Shown piece after piece: positions 44,797 through 52,793 of a DNA stretch of 64,000 bases (the stretch's first letter is position 1; the number at the start of each line of letters is the position of its first letter). Position numbers and translations under genes: made by a program. The notes beneath the pieces are model-generated. The model was not told the origin of the DNA and ran no database searches. It worked only from the letters and a program-made list of their open reading frames with translations. The DNA comes from RGIG5612 sp045598285 (GTDB lineage Bacteria > Bacillota > Clostridia > Lachnospirales > Lachnospiraceae): positions 1 through 64,000 of the forward strand of contig JAZLLU010000007.1 in assembly GCA_045598285.1 (NCBI GenBank), in the 5' to 3' direction.

Positions 44797-45372
44797 ATGG
44801 GAAAATTCAGCGATAAGTTTTTAAAAGCTTTCACGGTTGAAGGCGATGATTTCGATGATGATTTCTATGATGATGACGAATTCTATGACGATGATGAAGA
44901 AGATTTTCTTCCTGAAGAAGAGTTCAAGAAACCATCATTAAAGAAAAAAGAAAAAGTTGAAGAAGAACGTGCTGCTTCAAATTTCAAGCCTCAGGTTCAA
45001 CCTCAACAACCTTCACGTTCAACCACAAATAATACAAGAGTTAATTCTTTTAGAACTGGAAGAGGTGGACAACAAGAAGTATGTATTTTTAAACCATCTT
45101 CAATCGAGGATTCTAGAGAAATTACAGAAACTTTATTACTTGGAAAAGCTGTTGTAATTAATTTTGAAGGATTACATGTTGAGATTTCACAAAGAATTAT
45201 CGATTTTATCTCAGGTTCTTGCTATGCTTTAGATGGAAATCTTCAAAAGATTTCAAATTACATTTTTATTGCAACGCCTAATTCAGTTGATATTTCTGGT
45301 GATTTCCAAGATATATTTAATGCAGAAAGTAATTCATTTGATATTGCAGGATTTAAATCACCTTTGCTATAA
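44797..45372 (+). CDS. sepF: Cell division protein SepF
   Basis: SepF anchors FtsZ to the membrane. The 191-residue protein has the short N-terminal amphipathic helix (MGKFSDKFLKAF), a strongly acidic stretch of D, E, F and Y (about 15-45), a basic/glutamine-rich linker, and the C-terminal SepF core (VCIFKPSSIEDSREITETLL and the AVVINFEGL strand, then QRIIDFISGSCYALDG). The acidic segment after the helix is unusually long. Strong AAAGGAG site. The downstream ylmG/ylmH/divIVA genes of many Firmicutes are absent; a terminator follows. Confidence 0.94.
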   Translation: MGKFSDKFLKAFTVEGDDFDDDFYDDDEFYDDDEEDFLPEEEFKKPSLKKKEKVEEERAASNFKPQVQPQQPSRSTTNNTRVNSFRTGRGGQQEVCIFKPSSIEDSREITETLLLGKAVVINFEGLHVEISQRIIDFISGSCYALDGNLQKISNYIFIATPNSVDISGDFQDIFNAESNSFDIAGFKSPLL

Positions 45373-45411
45373 AACTAAGATACTATAATAATATTGTTAA
45401 TTAAAAAGTTG

Positions 45412-45449
45412 TTGGCTGCCTTTCGGAAACGTTTGGCAGCTAAATTTTT
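45412..45449 (+). terminator. Rho-independent terminator after sepF
   Basis: TTGGCTGCC (45412-45420) pairs with GGCAGCTAA (45435-45443, including one G-T pair) around a 14-nt loop, then ATTTTTA. It ends the radC-to-sepF run of genes. Confidence 0.8.
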
Positions 45450-45499
45450 ATAAAATATAAATAATTATATTTGATAAAAGTTTAATAAAGGATTTGATT

Positions 45500-46627
45500 A
45501 TGCAAAAGTATACTTATAAGGAAAATTTTATAGAAGTTGTTCGTATTAATATTCCAACAAATAATAGATCTTTTGCTGGATATGATGTATATGTAACAGA
45601 TTCATTTGATTATTTAGCGGAGGCTTGTAAAGATTTTAATCTTCAAAATAAAAAAGTTTGTTTAATAACTGATTCTAATGTAAGCCATTTATATTTACAT
45701 AAAATCATGAGAATATTTTCTGAATTAACTCAAAATATTTATTCTATTGAATTAGAACCTGGTGAAACAACTAAAAATAGTAAATCTATCGATTATTTAT
45801 ATTCAAAATTAATAGAATATGAATTTAATAAGGATGATTATTTAGTTGCTTTAGGTGGTGGTGTAGTAGGTGATTTGACTGGTTTTTGCGCTTCGAATTT
45901 TAAAAGGGGCTTAAATTATATTCAAATTCCTACAACATTACTAGCTCAAGTTGATGCAAGTATAGGTGGAAAATGTGCAGTTGATTTTAATAATTTCAAA
46001 AATATGGTTGGCACTATATACCAACCTGTTTTAGTTTATAGTAATGTTTTAACTTATAAAGACCTTCCTTTAGAAGAAAGAATTAATGGAATGGGTGAAA
46101 TTATCAAATCAGCATTAATCTATGATGAAGAATTCTTTAGTTATATTGAAAATGCTTCAGTTATGAAGACAGAAAATTTTATTGATTTTCTTGTTAATAT
46201 TGTTATTAATTCTATACTTGTTAAGAAACATTTTATTGAAATTGACCCTTATGATGAAAATGAAAGGCATATTCTTAACTTTGGACATACTATTGGGCAT
46301 GCTATTGAACGTGCAACTTGTTATGAAATTAAACATGGACAAGCGATAACCTTTGGTATAGCTGTAGCAATGAGAATTTCTAAAAATAAAGGGCTGATTT
46401 CTGCTGAAGATGAAGTTAGATTCGCAAAGACTTGTGTTAATTACGGCTTAAATATATCGATGAACTTCACAAAAGATTTTATTGATTGCATTATATTTAA
46501 TTTAACACAAGACAAAAAAGTCAATTGCTTGGGTATGAATTTTGTTTTATTATCAAAAATTGGAAATGCTTGTGTTAGCAATGAAATCACACAAGCGGAT
46601 ATTTTATCAGCGATGAACTATATGTAG
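45500..46627 (+). CDS. aroB: 3-dehydroquinate synthase
   Basis: Second enzyme of the shikimate pathway. The protein has the NAD-binding GGGVVGDLTGF (about 119-129), IPTTLLAQVDASIGGKCAVDF (about 143-163 in part), the metal-binding glutamate in GMGEIIKSALI and the histidines in NFGHTIGHAIE and KHGQAITFGI. I choose ATG 45500 (375 residues) over TTG 45494 because AAAGGA is then seven bases upstream. No other shikimate gene is near, so it looks like a lone gene placed between sepF and lspA. Confidence 0.94.
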   Translation: MQKYTYKENFIEVVRINIPTNNRSFAGYDVYVTDSFDYLAEACKDFNLQNKKVCLITDSNVSHLYLHKIMRIFSELTQNIYSIELEPGETTKNSKSIDYLYSKLIEYEFNKDDYLVALGGGVVGDLTGFCASNFKRGLNYIQIPTTLLAQVDASIGGKCAVDFNNFKNMVGTIYQPVLVYSNVLTYKDLPLEERINGMGEIIKSALIYDEEFFSYIENASVMKTENFIDFLVNIVINSILVKKHFIEIDPYDENERHILNFGHTIGHAIERATCYEIKHGQAITFGIAVAMRISKNKGLISAEDEVRFAKTCVNYGLNISMNFTKDFIDCIIFNLTQDKKVNCLGMNFVLLSKIGNACVSNEITQADILSAMNYM

Positions 46628-46669
46628 CCTTGTTATTAAAATAATATTTTATGCAAAAGGAAGAAAAAT

Positions 46670-47245
46670 ATGAACAAAAAAAAGAGAGCACAAGTTAATA
46701 TTTTTGCACAAATTTTTGTTTTCGCATCCCTGGTCTTAATTGATCAATTTACGAAATATTTAGCTTTTGAAAATTTGAAGGGAAAGAATTCTGCAATAAT
46801 TATTAAGGATGTTTTAGAATTTGAATATCTTGAAAATTTCGGCGCAGCCTTCGGTTCCATGCAAAATATGCAATGGTTGTTTTACATCATTACCGCTTTA
46901 GTTGTAATGGTGTTAGTATTCGTTTTTATAAAAAATGCAAATATGATGAAAAAATACTCCACTATCGATGATGAAAAATTTAATTGTAAAATTTTTAACA
47001 ATAGGATTTTCTTAAATTATCTTATTGCAATTTTATGTGCTGGAGCAATTGGAAATCTCATCGATAGAGTGATTCATAAGTATGTTATCGATTTTATTTA
47101 CTTCAAACTTATTGATTTTTGGATATTTAATTTTGCTGATATTTGTGTTACAATTTCAGCTATTTTGTTGATTGTATATTTTTTGTTTATCTATAAGGAA
47201 GATAAATATTACGTAATTTTCAAAAAGAGGTCAAAAAATGAGTAA
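46670..47245 (+). CDS. lspA: Lipoprotein signal peptidase (signal peptidase II)
   Basis: Aspartic membrane protease that removes signal peptides from prolipoproteins. The 191-residue protein has four hydrophobic segments and the family motifs: LIDQFTKYLAF (about 23-33), ENFGAAFGSMQ (about 57-67), GNLIDRVIHKYVIDFI with the first catalytic Asp (about 126-141) and FNFADICVT with the second (about 150-158). A charged insert of about 25 residues (MMKKYSTIDDEKFNCK) between helices makes it longer than the usual 150-165. It overlaps rluD by 8 bp. Confidence 0.94.
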   Translation: MNKKKRAQVNIFAQIFVFASLVLIDQFTKYLAFENLKGKNSAIIIKDVLEFEYLENFGAAFGSMQNMQWLFYIITALVVMVLVFVFIKNANMMKKYSTIDDEKFNCKIFNNRIFLNYLIAILCAGAIGNLIDRVIHKYVIDFIYFKLIDFWIFNFADICVTISAILLIVYFLFIYKEDKYYVIFKKRSKNE

Positions 47246-48182
47246 TATTATATTAAATGTATCTGATTTTGATGAAAATATGCGTATAGATCGCTATTTG
47301 GCTGCTGAAAACGATAAATTATCGAGGAGCTATATTCAAAAACTAATTAAATGTGGCAATTTGAAAGTAAATGGAGTGCCCAAAAAAGCGAATTATGAAG
47401 TAAGGTGTGGCGATTGTATATGCTTTGATATACCTGATCAAACTGAGTTATTCAACATTTTGCCTGAAAATATTGATTTACATGTTATCTATGAGGACCC
47501 TGACATCATAGTTATAAATAAGCCTAAAGGCATGGTTGTTCACCCATCAAGTGGTCACTACACGGGTACTGTTGTCAATGGCTTGTTATTTCATTGTCAA
47601 GACCTTTCTGGTATCAACGGAATCTTGCGTCCAGGAATCGTTCATCGTATTGATAAAGATACTTCAGGAGTTATTGTTTGCGCTAAATCAGATACTTCAC
47701 ATAAAAATCTTGCAGAACAGTTCAAAGAGCATTCAATCAATAGAATTTATGAAGCTATTGTAGTTGGCAATTTTAAGGATGAGTCAGGAACTATTTCTTT
47801 TCCTATAGGAAGAAAGACAAATGATCGAAAATTAATGGGTTATAATCCTAAAGGAAAACCAGCTACAACACATTATAAAGTCATTAAAAATTATAAAAAT
47901 TATGCTCATGTAGAATGTCAATTAGAAACAGGAAGAACGCATCAAATTAGAGTTCATCTCACAAGCATCAATCATCCGCTGGTTGGTGATTCAATTTATG
48001 GTGGCAAAAGGACTGAATATAAGCTTGGAAATGAAAATATTATCGGTCAAACGTTACATGCGAAGCTATTAGGATTTAATCATCCAATAACAGGAGAATA
48101 TATGGAGTTTACAGCACCTAGACCATTATATTTTGAAAAAATGCTAGAAAAGCTTAAAAATAAAACAAATTATGTTTCTTGA
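47238..48182 (+). CDS. rluD: Pseudouridine synthase RluD-type (RluA family)
   Basis: The 314-residue protein has an N-terminal S4 RNA-binding domain (RIDRYLAAENDKLSRSYIQKLI, about 15-36), and the RluA-family catalytic motif HRIDKDTSG (about 136-144) with its conserved Asp. GRTHQIRVHLTSINHPLVGD (about 234-253) is also typical. It isomerises uridines in 23S rRNA; exact targets cannot be assigned. Location after lspA is classical in Firmicutes. A second RluA-family gene is at 60.9 kb. Confidence 0.93.
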   Translation: MSNIILNVSDFDENMRIDRYLAAENDKLSRSYIQKLIKCGNLKVNGVPKKANYEVRCGDCICFDIPDQTELFNILPENIDLHVIYEDPDIIVINKPKGMVVHPSSGHYTGTVVNGLLFHCQDLSGINGILRPGIVHRIDKDTSGVIVCAKSDTSHKNLAEQFKEHSINRIYEAIVVGNFKDESGTISFPIGRKTNDRKLMGYNPKGKPATTHYKVIKNYKNYAHVECQLETGRTHQIRVHLTSINHPLVGDSIYGGKRTEYKLGNENIIGQTLHAKLLGFNHPITGEYMEFTAPRPLYFEKMLEKLKNKTNYVS

Positions 48183-48206
48183 TTATCTATAGTTTTTCCG
48201 ATATAT

Positions 48207-48249
48207 ACTTTTCGTTAAAGTTGACTTTTGCGAAAAGTTGTGTTAGGAT
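48207..48249 (+). promoter_or_regulatory. Promoter and inverted repeat upstream of ttcA
   Basis: TTGACT (48221-48226) and TAGGAT (48244-48249) are 17 bp apart. ACTTTTCG (48207-48214) and CGAAAAGT (48231-48238) form an 8-bp inverted repeat that brackets the -35, so it could be an operator for an unknown regulator. Confidence 0.55.
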
Positions 48250-48339
48250 TTTTTAACAATATATTAATCAAAAACATAAAATTTGTCTATCTACTCTTAG
48301 TTTTTTGAAAAAAATTTTATTAAGATGGAATGAAATATT

Positions 48340-49056
48340 ATGAAATTACAACAATTATTAAGTTTAACAAGAAAAGCTATTGACGATTATAACATGATTG
48401 AAGATGGTGATAAGATTGCTGTAGGAGTTTCTGGCGGAAAAGACAGCATCTCTTTGTTAGTTGCATTAAAAGAATTACAAAGATTTTATCCTAAAAAATT
48501 TGATATCATTGCCATAAGCGTAGATTTAGGCTTTGGAAACATTGATTTTAAGCAAATTAGAGCTTTTTGCGAAGAACGCTCTATTCCATATTACGTAGCA
48601 CAAACAGATATTGCGACTATTGTATTTGAAGATCGTAAGGAAAAAAGCCCATGTTCTTTATGCGCTAAAATGCGTAAAGGGGCCTTTAATTCACTAGCTA
48701 TTATACATGGATGTAATAAAAGTGCGTTTGGTCATCATAAAGATGATATTATAGAAACTATGCTGCTTTCACTTATATTCGAAGGCAGATTTCATACATT
48801 TTCACCTGTAACATATTTAGACAGGACACAAGTAACTTTGATAAGACCGTTTATGTACGTTGAAGAAGTTGACCTAGTCGGTTTTGTTAATAAGTATGCT
48901 CTTCCCGTGCTGAAAAATCCATGTCCCGTTGATGGTGAAACTAAGCGCCAATATGCTAAAGAATTGGCAGCAAAATTGAACAAAGATCATCCCGGATGTA
49001 AGCAGAGATTATTCAATTCCATACTAGAAAAAGTCGAATCTTACCGAATTAAGTAA
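48340..49056 (+). CDS. ttcA: tRNA 2-thiocytidine biosynthesis protein TtcA family
   Basis: PP-loop ATP pyrophosphatase, 238 residues. SGGKDS is at 31-36; the cysteine pair SPCSLCAKM at about 104-112 and a later cysteine in NPCPVDGETKR (about 198-208) match the iron-sulfur-binding pattern of TtcA, which thiolates C32 of some tRNAs. GHHKDDIIETMLLSLIF follows the family pattern (HHxDD). Firmicutes homologues are less studied, so the exact target is inferred. It has its own promoter, a long AT-rich leader and a weak ribosome binding site. Confidence 0.88.
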   Translation: MKLQQLLSLTRKAIDDYNMIEDGDKIAVGVSGGKDSISLLVALKELQRFYPKKFDIIAISVDLGFGNIDFKQIRAFCEERSIPYYVAQTDIATIVFEDRKEKSPCSLCAKMRKGAFNSLAIIHGCNKSAFGHHKDDIIETMLLSLIFEGRFHTFSPVTYLDRTQVTLIRPFMYVEEVDLVGFVNKYALPVLKNPCPVDGETKRQYAKELAAKLNKDHPGCKQRLFNSILEKVESYRIK

Positions 49057-49071
49057 AATTAAACGGGTATC

Positions 49072-49100
49072 GGAGTAAAATTTAACTTTTACCCTATTTT
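49072..49100 (+). terminator. Probable terminator after ttcA
   Basis: GGAGTAAAA (49072-49080) and TTTTACCC (49087-49094) pair with one bulged A around TTTAAC, followed by TATTTT. The stem is weak in GC. Confidence 0.5.
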
Positions 49101-49116
49101 CGTAAAGCAAAAATCA

Positions 49117-49151
49117 GCACTTCTTATAAATAAAATGAAGTAATGAAGTGC
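49117..49151. other. dif-like inverted repeat upstream of a Xer-type recombinase
   Basis: GCACTTC (49117-49123) and GAAGTGC (49145-49151) form an inverted repeat about 50 bp before the recombinase gene. ACTTCTTATAA (49119-49129) resembles the left arm of the Firmicutes dif site (ACTTCCTAGAA in B. subtilis, compared from memory). The right half, TGAAGTAATGA (49136-49146), shares about half its positions with the other dif arm. A site next to its recombinase gene is known for XerS/difSL. Tentative. Confidence 0.35.
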
Positions 49152-49201
49152 AAACAAGTAAAATTTATGACGATAAAGTACAAAAATAAGGAAAAATTAC
49201 A

Positions 49202-50260
49202 ATGGCCAACAGAACATATCATGAACAAATTAAGATCGATTATGACAAAAAACTGCGTGAGCAACTCAAAATTTTGCCACCTTTTGTGACTATGTTTTTT
49301 AGAGGAATAGAACCCACAACCTCCGCCAGAACAAGAATGGCGTATGCTTATGACCTCACAATATTTTTTAATTACATACACAAGGAAACAGGATTAGGTA
49401 AAAATAAAGAAATTCACGAGTATCCCATCACAATATTAGATAAAGTAACGCCCACAATCATACAAGATTATTTAGATTATCTAAAAATTTACAATAATGA
49501 AGACGAAACTGAGCGCGCAAATGGTGAAAGAGGCTTAAATAGAAAACTTGCGTCTATTAGATCTTTTTATAAATTCTTTTATCAAATGGAATTAATCACA
49601 AGTAACCCAGCATCTATTGTTAAAATGCCAAAGATTCATGATAAAGATATTATTAGATTAGATGCGGATGAAGTTGTGAACTTGTTAGATACAGTTGAAA
49701 CGGGTAAAAATCTTACAAAACAACAAGCAGCATATCACGATAAGACTAAGGTTAGAGATGTAGCTATTATTACTCTACTCTTAGGCACAGGAATTCGTGT
49801 TTCTGAATGTGTAGGCCTCGATATAAAGGATGTGGATTTTAAAAATCATGGTATTAGAATTGTTAGAAAAGGTGGAAATCAAGTAGTTGTTTATTTTGGA
49901 GATGAAGTTGAGGAAGCATTATTGAATTATATAAGAGAAAGAAATTCAATAGTTCCTATACCTGGCAATGAAGATGCTCTATTCTTATCATTACAAAAGA
50001 AAAGAATTGGCGTAAGAAGCGTAGAAAATTTAGTAAAAAAATATGCATCTCAGGTCACAACAATAAAGAAAATTACACCGCATAAATTAAGGTCTACATA
50101 TGGAACACAATTATATAGACAAACTGGTGATATATATTTAGTTGCAGATGTATTAGGACATTCTGATGTTAATACCACTAAAAAACATTATGCAGCTATT
50201 GAAGATGAACGACGCAGAAGTGCAAGAAATAAAGTTTCATTAAGATCACAAAATAAATAA
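49202..50260 (+). CDS. Tyrosine recombinase, Xer-type (XerS-like length)
   Basis: The 352-residue protein has an N-terminal SAM-like core-binding domain (about 20-150) and a C-terminal catalytic domain with GTGIRVSE (Arg199), HKLRS (His294, Arg297), LGHSD (His320) and the nucleophile in KKHYAA (Tyr330). It is about 50 residues longer than XerC/XerD, near XerS, and the N-terminal LPPFVTMFFRG start is also XerS-like. It may be the single chromosome dimer resolvase or an integrase-type relative. There is no phage or element gene around it, which favours a housekeeping role. AAGGA precedes the ATG. Confidence 0.88.
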   Translation: MANRTYHEQIKIDYDKKLREQLKILPPFVTMFFRGIEPTTSARTRMAYAYDLTIFFNYIHKETGLGKNKEIHEYPITILDKVTPTIIQDYLDYLKIYNNEDETERANGERGLNRKLASIRSFYKFFYQMELITSNPASIVKMPKIHDKDIIRLDADEVVNLLDTVETGKNLTKQQAAYHDKTKVRDVAIITLLLGTGIRVSECVGLDIKDVDFKNHGIRIVRKGGNQVVVYFGDEVEEALLNYIRERNSIVPIPGNEDALFLSLQKKRIGVRSVENLVKKYASQVTTIKKITPHKLRSTYGTQLYRQTGDIYLVADVLGHSDVNTTKKHYAAIEDERRRSARNKVSLRSQNK

Positions 50261-50287
50261 TATTATAACAAATATTATTTGTTTGGA

Positions 50288-50413
50288 TTAATAACTAGAT
50301 TTTGTCATATCGTCTTCCCATAATAATGGTTCATAAACAGTACCAGTAAACCAAACTTCTTTAGTTGCCTTATCTCTAATTAAGAACATATTTAGTGTTA
50401 AATAAACAATCAT
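50288..50413 (-). CDS. Possible small protein of 41 residues
   Basis: An ATG-initiated frame with a protein-like composition, including FLIRDKATKEVWFTGTVYEP in its middle, lies in the 330-bp space between the recombinase gene and yneA. I see no Shine-Dalgarno sequence before either possible start (50413 or the internal ATG at 50389). It may be a short real gene or the remnant of a longer one. I do not recognise a family. The rest of this space (50415-50590) is AT-rich and contains only a terminator hairpin. Confidence 0.3.
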   Translation of the reverse strand: MIVYLTLNMFLIRDKATKEVWFTGTVYEPLLWEDDMTKSSY

Positions 50414-50518
50414 AATACAAAATTTTTTTAAATAAAAAATACTTTTTAACTTAAAAATTATTATAATATATTATAAATCATTAGCAACAAGATAATATAA
50501 TTTAAAAATTTAATATAT

Positions 50519-50548
50519 AAAAAACAACCCATATTAGGTTGTTTTTTT
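50519..50548. terminator. Terminator downstream of yneA, usable on both strands
   Basis: AACAACC (50523-50529) pairs with GGTTGTT (50537-50543), with an A-tract before (50519-50524) and a T-tract after (to 50548). In the minus direction it follows the yneA stop codon by about 40 bp. Confidence 0.75.
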
Positions 50549-50590
50549 AATAGGTAATTAGAACTCATAATCCCGATCAGAATATTAAAT

Positions 50591-50965
50591 TTATTCAAAA
50601 TAAGGAACAATAAGTTTTTCACCTGCAATAATTTTTTCGTTTGTAAGGTTATTAATTAATTTTATTTCGTTTATTAAATCAGTTACACTTCTATACTCAC
50701 CACTTTTATATTCGTTTGCAATAGTCCATAAAGAATCTCCAGCATTTATATCAATTGTTTTATAATATTTTGTTTTAGCAACATAGCTACTCGATTCATT
50801 TGCCTGCGTAATATTCTTAGATGAAAATATAAGTATAAAAACTAAAACAGCAACAGCACTTACACTTAATAAGAACCTAACTAATACTCTTTTTCTTAAA
50901 GCACGTTTTTGTTTTAATAATCTAGTATTTTTACTATTTAACCTTCTAACTATTTTTTGATTCAT
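50591..50965 (-). CDS. yneA: YneA-like SOS cell division suppressor (LysM protein)
   Basis: A 124-residue protein with a basic N terminus, one transmembrane helix at about 28-48, and a C-terminal LysM domain (about 68-123: DINAGDSLWTIANEYKSG, then NEKIIAGEKLIVP). In B. subtilis YneA delays division during DNA damage and its gene is divergent from lexA, as here. LexA boxes lie in the shared promoter region. The identity rests on LysM topology plus this arrangement. AGGAGG precedes the ATG; on the minus strand a promoter (TTGACA at 51054-51049, TAATAT at 51031-51026) flanks a LexA box. Confidence 0.87.
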   Translation of the reverse strand: MNQKIVRRLNSKNTRLLKQKRALRKRVLVRFLLSVSAVAVLVFILIFSSKNITQANESSSYVAKTKYYKTIDINAGDSLWTIANEYKSGEYRSVTDLINEIKLINNLTNEKIIAGEKLIVPYFE

Positions 50966-51006
50966 AATTTCCTCCGATTTCTAAATAAAACCATACAAAT
51001 CAAATA

Positions 51007-51104
51007 CGAACATTTGTTTGTATAAATATTACAATACGAACAAACGTTTGTCAAGAAAAAAATACAAACAAATGTTTGCAAATGTATGTTCGGCATGATA
51101 TAAT
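51007..51104. promoter_or_regulatory. yneA-lexA divergent SOS control region with LexA boxes
   Basis: Boxes of the CGAAC-N4-GTTYG type: CGAACATTTGTTTG (51007-51020), CGAACAAACGTTTG (51037-51050) and CAAACAAATGTTTG (51065-51078). A weaker match, CAAATGTATGTTCG, is at 51079-51092. The lexA promoter TTGCAA (51076-51081) and TATAAT (51099-51104), 17 bp apart, overlaps the last two. The opposite yneA promoter overlaps the second. This density suggests tight repression and cooperative control of both genes. Confidence 0.9.
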
Positions 51105-51137
51105 CCAAGCATTAAAATAATTTGATAGGAGAAAAAT

Positions 51138-51752
51138 ATGTCAAACGATAAAATTTCATCAAAACAACTAGAGATTTTAGAATACATTAAATCCGAAACA
51201 TTATCAAAAGGTTATCCGCCAACAGTAAGAGATATATGCGATGCAGTTAACTTAAAATCTACTGCTTCTGTGCATGCACATCTTGAGTCACTTGAAAAGA
51301 AAGGCTATATTAGAAGAGACCCAACTAAGCCTAGAGCAATAGAAATAATAGATGATGAGTTTGCTCTATCACGAAGAGAATGTGCGCAAGTACCTATTGT
51401 AGGACGCGTTGCTGCAGGCGAGCCAATTTTGGCGGAGCAAAATATCCAAGACTACTTCCCTATTCCAACAGATATGCTACCTAATGCCAAAGTATTTATG
51501 TTGGTTGTACGTGGAGATAGTATGATAAATGCAGGAATATTTGATGGCGACAAAGTTTTAGTAAAACAAACTAATACTGCTTCAAATGGTGATATGGTTG
51601 TTGCAATGATAGAAGATGGTGCAACAGTGAAAACTTTTTATAAAGAAAATGGTTATATAAGATTACAACCAGAAAATCCAGATTATGAACCGATTATTGT
51701 TCAAGATTGTACTGTTTTAGGCGAAGTAATTGGCGTATTTAGACTTTTCTAA
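51138..51752 (+). CDS. lexA: SOS repressor LexA
   Basis: The 204-residue protein has an N-terminal winged helix (about 1-70, TVRDICDAVNLKSTASVHAHLESL recognition region), the self-cleavage site Ala93-Gly94 in VAAGEP, and the Ser/Lys dyad: Ser128 in RGDSMINAG and Lys165 in ATVKTFY. RecA filaments stimulate self-cleavage and derepress SOS genes. LexA boxes lie in its own promoter, so it is autoregulated. TAGGAG precedes the ATG. Confidence 0.97.
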   Translation: MSNDKISSKQLEILEYIKSETLSKGYPPTVRDICDAVNLKSTASVHAHLESLEKKGYIRRDPTKPRAIEIIDDEFALSRRECAQVPIVGRVAAGEPILAEQNIQDYFPIPTDMLPNAKVFMLVVRGDSMINAGIFDGDKVLVKQTNTASNGDMVVAMIEDGATVKTFYKENGYIRLQPENPDYEPIIVQDCTVLGEVIGVFRLF

Positions 51753-51780
51753 AGATAATTGTATAAATATTAGATAAATA

Positions 51781-51809
51781 AAAATACCGGAGAAATTCCG
51801 GTATTTTTT
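51781..51809. terminator. Bidirectional terminator between lexA and rsfS
   Basis: AAAATACCGGA (51781-51791) and TCCGGTATTTT (51797-51807) form an 11-bp stem flanked by an A-tract and T-run. It serves lexA from the left and rsfS from the right, where the direction of coding switches. Confidence 0.92.
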
Positions 51810-51823
51810 AGTATATCAAAAGA

Positions 51824-52183
51824 TTATAAATCGGAGATTTCGGTTAAATTACCATCCATCCAAATCCGTTCTAAATCATAAAACAAACGGTCTTCTTGAT
51901 TGAAAATATGAATGATAACATCTTGGTAATCAAGTAAAATCCATTTTGCATTAGCGTATCCTTCACTACTTTTTGCTAGAATACCTTCTTTACCAAGTTT
52001 TTCTTCAACGTTATCAGCTAAAGCTTTTACTTGTCGATCATTAGAACCACCAGCTATTATAAAATAATCAGCTAAAACAGAAATTTTGCTAATATCAATA
52101 ATTTTTATATCAATAGCTTTCTTCTCGTCTAAAGCAAGAAAAGCTTTTTTTGCAATATCATTAGGTGAAAAAGAATCAGCCAT
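51824..52183 (-). CDS. rsfS: Ribosomal silencing factor RsfS
   Basis: The 119-residue protein binds L14 (uL14) and blocks joining of ribosomal subunits when nutrients are short. Family motifs: IKIIDISKISVLADYFIIA (about 27-45), GGSNDRQVKALADNVEEKL (about 46-64), and WILLDYQDVIIHIFN..R.FYDLERIW near the C terminus. It is the last gene of the rplU-rsfS run and follows yqeK by two bases. The LytR-type gene that often lies between yqeK and rsfS is missing. Confidence 0.95.
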   Translation of the reverse strand: MADSFSPNDIAKKAFLALDEKKAIDIKIIDISKISVLADYFIIAGGSNDRQVKALADNVEEKLGKEGILAKSSEGYANAKWILLDYQDVIIHIFNQEDRLFYDLERIWMDGNLTEISDL

Positions 52184-52185
52184 AA

Positions 52186-52776
52186 TTAATTCCCTTCAAT
52201 TTTATTTTTATAAAAATTATGAGTTGCAATAGTTGCAGGATCAATTTCTTTACCCGACTTATTCAAGTAATCAATAGAATAACCTGAAATTTCATAAACT
52301 GCTCTATCTAAATCTTCAAAGGCCAAAGATTGAATAGATTCAATATGTGGAATAATGTCATCACGATTAGGTTCAATAAAATCAGCCACATAAATAATTT
52401 TTTGAAGTAATGACATATTTGGCGCGCCAGTTGTATGTGTGCGAATAGCATCAAGAATATCTCTGTCAAAAACACCAAATTTATTCGAAGCAATCTCAGC
52501 GCCAAGTTTAGCGTGAACTAAAGAAGGATTTTTAAGTTCAAAATCATTCAAATAAACGCCAAATTCGTTGCATAAAGCGTATTTGTCCTCGTTAGGAATA
52601 CATTTAGCGCAGTCGTGTAATAGTCCGGCAATTTGTGCTCTGTCAGGGCTATCAAAACGATAACGCATAGCTAATGCAGCAGCAGTTAACGCAACACCGA
52701 TAGTATGACAATATCTGTCATGTTCTAAATCATTACGCAAAGATTCACAAATAAAATCGAAATACTCAAGCTTCAT
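52186..52776 (-). CDS. yqeK: HD-domain hydrolase YqeK (symmetrical diadenosine tetraphosphatase)
   Basis: The 196-residue HD-domain protein contains CHTIGVALTAAALAMRY (about 23-39), the GLLHDCAKC metal-binding motif (about 52-60), LVHAKLGAEIASNKFGV and AIRTHTTG (about 110-117). YqeK homologues of this layout, next to nadD and rsfS, hydrolyse Ap4A to ADP. It lies between nadD and rsfS as in most Firmicutes. Confidence 0.93.
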   Translation of the reverse strand: MKLEYFDFICESLRNDLEHDRYCHTIGVALTAAALAMRYRFDSPDRAQIAGLLHDCAKCIPNEDKYALCNEFGVYLNDFELKNPSLVHAKLGAEIASNKFGVFDRDILDAIRTHTTGAPNMSLLQKIIYVADFIEPNRDDIIPHIESIQSLAFEDLDRAVYEISGYSIDYLNKSGKEIDPATIATHNFYKNKIEGN

Positions 52777-52793
52777 TAATAGCCTCGAAAGAA

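Noticed and set aside
49202..50260. Integrase of a prophage or integrated element
   Set aside because: No phage, plasmid or transfer genes, no tRNA target and no att-like direct repeats flank it; neighbours are housekeeping genes.
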